A DNA stretch of 5,097 nucleotides from Betaproteobacteria bacterium (GTDB taxonomy: Bacteria > Pseudomonadota > Gammaproteobacteria > Burkholderiales > SG8-41), in NCBI GenBank assembly GCA_025353085.1, contig JANXRI010000263.1:1-5097 (forward strand), given 5' to 3'. A model generated the notes under the pieces. It was not told where the DNA came from. It saw nothing but the letters and a program-made list of their open reading frames with translations, and did not search any database. Within the stretch, counting starts at the first letter, position 1. Each line of letters begins with the position of its first letter. Shown one piece after another: positions 3,983 through 5,097 of this stretch. The position numbers and the translations under genes are program-made.

Positions 3983-5059
3983 ATGTATCGCATCCTGATT
4001 GCATCGCTCATGCTGTTAAGCCTGCCTGCATTCGCGCAGCAGGCAATCCCGTTTGACGGCATCAACCCACTGAAGATGCCCAAGAACATGTATCTCGGTG
4101 AAGTTACCGGCGTGGCAGTCAACGCCAAAGGCCACATCTTCGTGCTGTCGCGCGGCAACACGTCCGGTCCTGCGTATGCCGCCGCCGCCGCGCAGTTGCT
4201 GGAGTTCGATGCGAACGGCAAGTACATCCGCGAAATCGGCAAGAATCTTTACGCGTGGTCGTTCGGCCACACGGTGCGCATCGACAAGGAACAAAATATC
4301 TGGGTGGCCGACAAAGGCTCGGACATGGTCGTCAAGTTCAATCCGAAAGGCGAGGTCGTCATGGTGTTCGGGCGCAAGCAGGAAGCGTCAGATAAAGAGA
4401 CTGGCCCGCTCGAGCACCCGAACCCGCCGTTGCCCGCCGAAGTCGGTCGCTTTCGGCAAGTCACCGACATGGCGTGGGACGCCGCCGGCAACGTATACAT
4501 CAGCGATGGGTATATCAATTCGCGCGTGGCCAAAGCCGACAAAGACGGCCGCTGGCTTAAATCATGGGGCAGCAAGGGCAGCAAACCCGGCGAGTTGACC
4601 ACGCCGCACAGTATCGCCACCGATGCGCAGGGCAATGTGTATGTCGCCGATCGCGGCAACCGCCGCATCCAGGTGTTCGACGGAGAGGGCACTCTGCTGC
4701 GCGTGATGACGATCGACGTACCGTACGATCCAAGCGCGGAGCCGGCGATCCTGAGCAAACCCGACGTCGCCAAAGTAGAAGCCTCCGGCGCGCAAAAAAC
4801 GCAGTTGCCTGGCTCGCCATGGGCGCTGTGCATTACGCCGGGGCCGAACCAGGTGCTGTTCGCCTCCGACGCGTATCCGGGCCGCGTTTACAAGATGGCG
4901 CTCGACGGCAAGGTGCTCGGCTATCTCGGCGAAAGCGGCAAGCAGTTGAAGCAGTTCGGCTGGATCCACGAAATCGCGTGCCCCAACGAAAACACGTTGT
5001 ACGTCGCGGAACTTTTGAACTGGCGCGTGCAGAAGCTCACGCTCAAGCGGCAACAATAA
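3983..5059 (+). CDS. Exported NHL-repeat beta-propeller, peptidyl-alpha-hydroxyglycine alpha-amidating lyase (PAL)-like
   Basis: This 358-residue protein starts with a signal peptide (residues 1-18, ending AFA before QQ), so it is periplasmic or secreted. The rest is a six-bladed NHL propeller with repeats such as NIWVADKGSDMVVKF (106-120), NVYISDGYINSRV (170-182), NVYVADRGNRRIQVF (218-232) and a closing LYVAELLNWRVQKL (339-352). The residues match the PAL half of animal peptidylglycine amidating enzyme: R57 (SRGN), zinc-type ligands H96 (FGH), H209 (TPHS) and H329 (WIHE), Y177 (SDGY) and R224 (VADR). These correspond to rat R533, H585, H690, H786, Y654 and R706. PAL splits peptidyl-hydroxyglycine into an amide and glyoxylate. 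No monooxygenase partner is nearby, so the bacterial substrate is unknown. The disulfide Cys next to the rat Tyr is Ile178 here. Another NHL-propeller lyase or hydrolase activity is possible. Confidence 0.85.
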   Translation: MYRILIASLMLLSLPAFAQQAIPFDGINPLKMPKNMYLGEVTGVAVNAKGHIFVLSRGNTSGPAYAAAAAQLLEFDANGKYIREIGKNLYAWSFGHTVRIDKEQNIWVADKGSDMVVKFNPKGEVVMVFGRKQEASDKETGPLEHPNPPLPAEVGRFRQVTDMAWDAAGNVYISDGYINSRVAKADKDGRWLKSWGSKGSKPGELTTPHSIATDAQGNVYVADRGNRRIQVFDGEGTLLRVMTIDVPYDPSAEPAILSKPDVAKVEASGAQKTQLPGSPWALCITPGPNQVLFASDAYPGRVYKMALDGKVLGYLGESGKQLKQFGWIHEIACPNENTLYVAELLNWRVQKLTLKRQQ

Positions 5060-5097
5060 CCGGCACCATGCGGCATGAAAAAGGCGCTCTGACGAGC

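Noticed and set aside
5068..5097. Possible start of another gene at ATG 5068, open to the window end
   Set aside because: Only ten codons are visible, with no SD upstream. Nothing supports it as a gene. A 4-bp GCTC/GAGC stem near the end is too short to call a terminator.

Overview
The window reads as a piece of a G+C-rich proteobacterial chromosome. A Burkholderiales-like betaproteobacterium is the best guess, because it carries an orphan Bug/TctC-type binding protein, a periplasmic D-aminoacylase-type amidohydrolase and a DUF2798 protein. This is inferred from gene content, since no phylogenetic marker is present.

Layout. (1) Bases 1 to about 664 are an IS200-group insertion sequence: a left-end hairpin (20-36), a structured mRNA leader that pairs with the Shine-Dalgarno sequence, the HUH/Y1 transposase gene tnpA (124-555), two small hairpins and a right-end hairpin (638-656) with the same core sequence as the left one. 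(2) Bases 661-849 are a lower-G+C remnant (about 46% by hand count) that encodes the C-terminal winged-helix-like end of an otherwise missing protein; the IS sits directly against it. (3) 846-1802 (+) encodes an exported TctC/Bug-family solute-binding protein whose ATG overlaps the remnant's stop codon. (4) 1803-1903 is a convergent intergenic region, almost wholly a long imperfect palindrome built from degenerate 7-8 nt repeats and bounded by the two facing stop codons. (5) 1904-3514 (-) encodes an exported N-acyl-D-amino-acid deacylase-type amidohydrolase. (6) 3581-3811 (-) encodes a 76-residue DUF2798 membrane protein that most likely starts at TTG. (7) 3812-3982 is a divergent intergenic region with a 14-bp perfect palindrome and a near-consensus -10 box. 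(8) 3983-5059 (+) encodes an exported NHL beta-propeller protein that retains the full active-site signature of peptidyl-alpha-hydroxyglycine alpha-amidating lyase (PAL). Bases 5060-5097 hold nothing assignable.

How the parts fit. Three of the five host genes encode exported proteins with signal peptides: a small-carboxylate-type binding protein, a deacylase of N-acylated amino acids and a PAL-like lyase. A role in periplasmic breakdown and capture of modified amino acids or amides is a reasonable but unproven reading. The DUF2798 and deacylase genes share a strand with a 69-nt gap and could be cotranscribed. No cluster matching a new defence or mobile system is visible. The points most worth a second look are the SD-sequestering IS leader, the stop-to-stop palindrome, the PAL-like enzyme with all catalytic residues but no hydroxylating partner in view, and the deacylase with Asp in place of the family's metal-bridging Cys.
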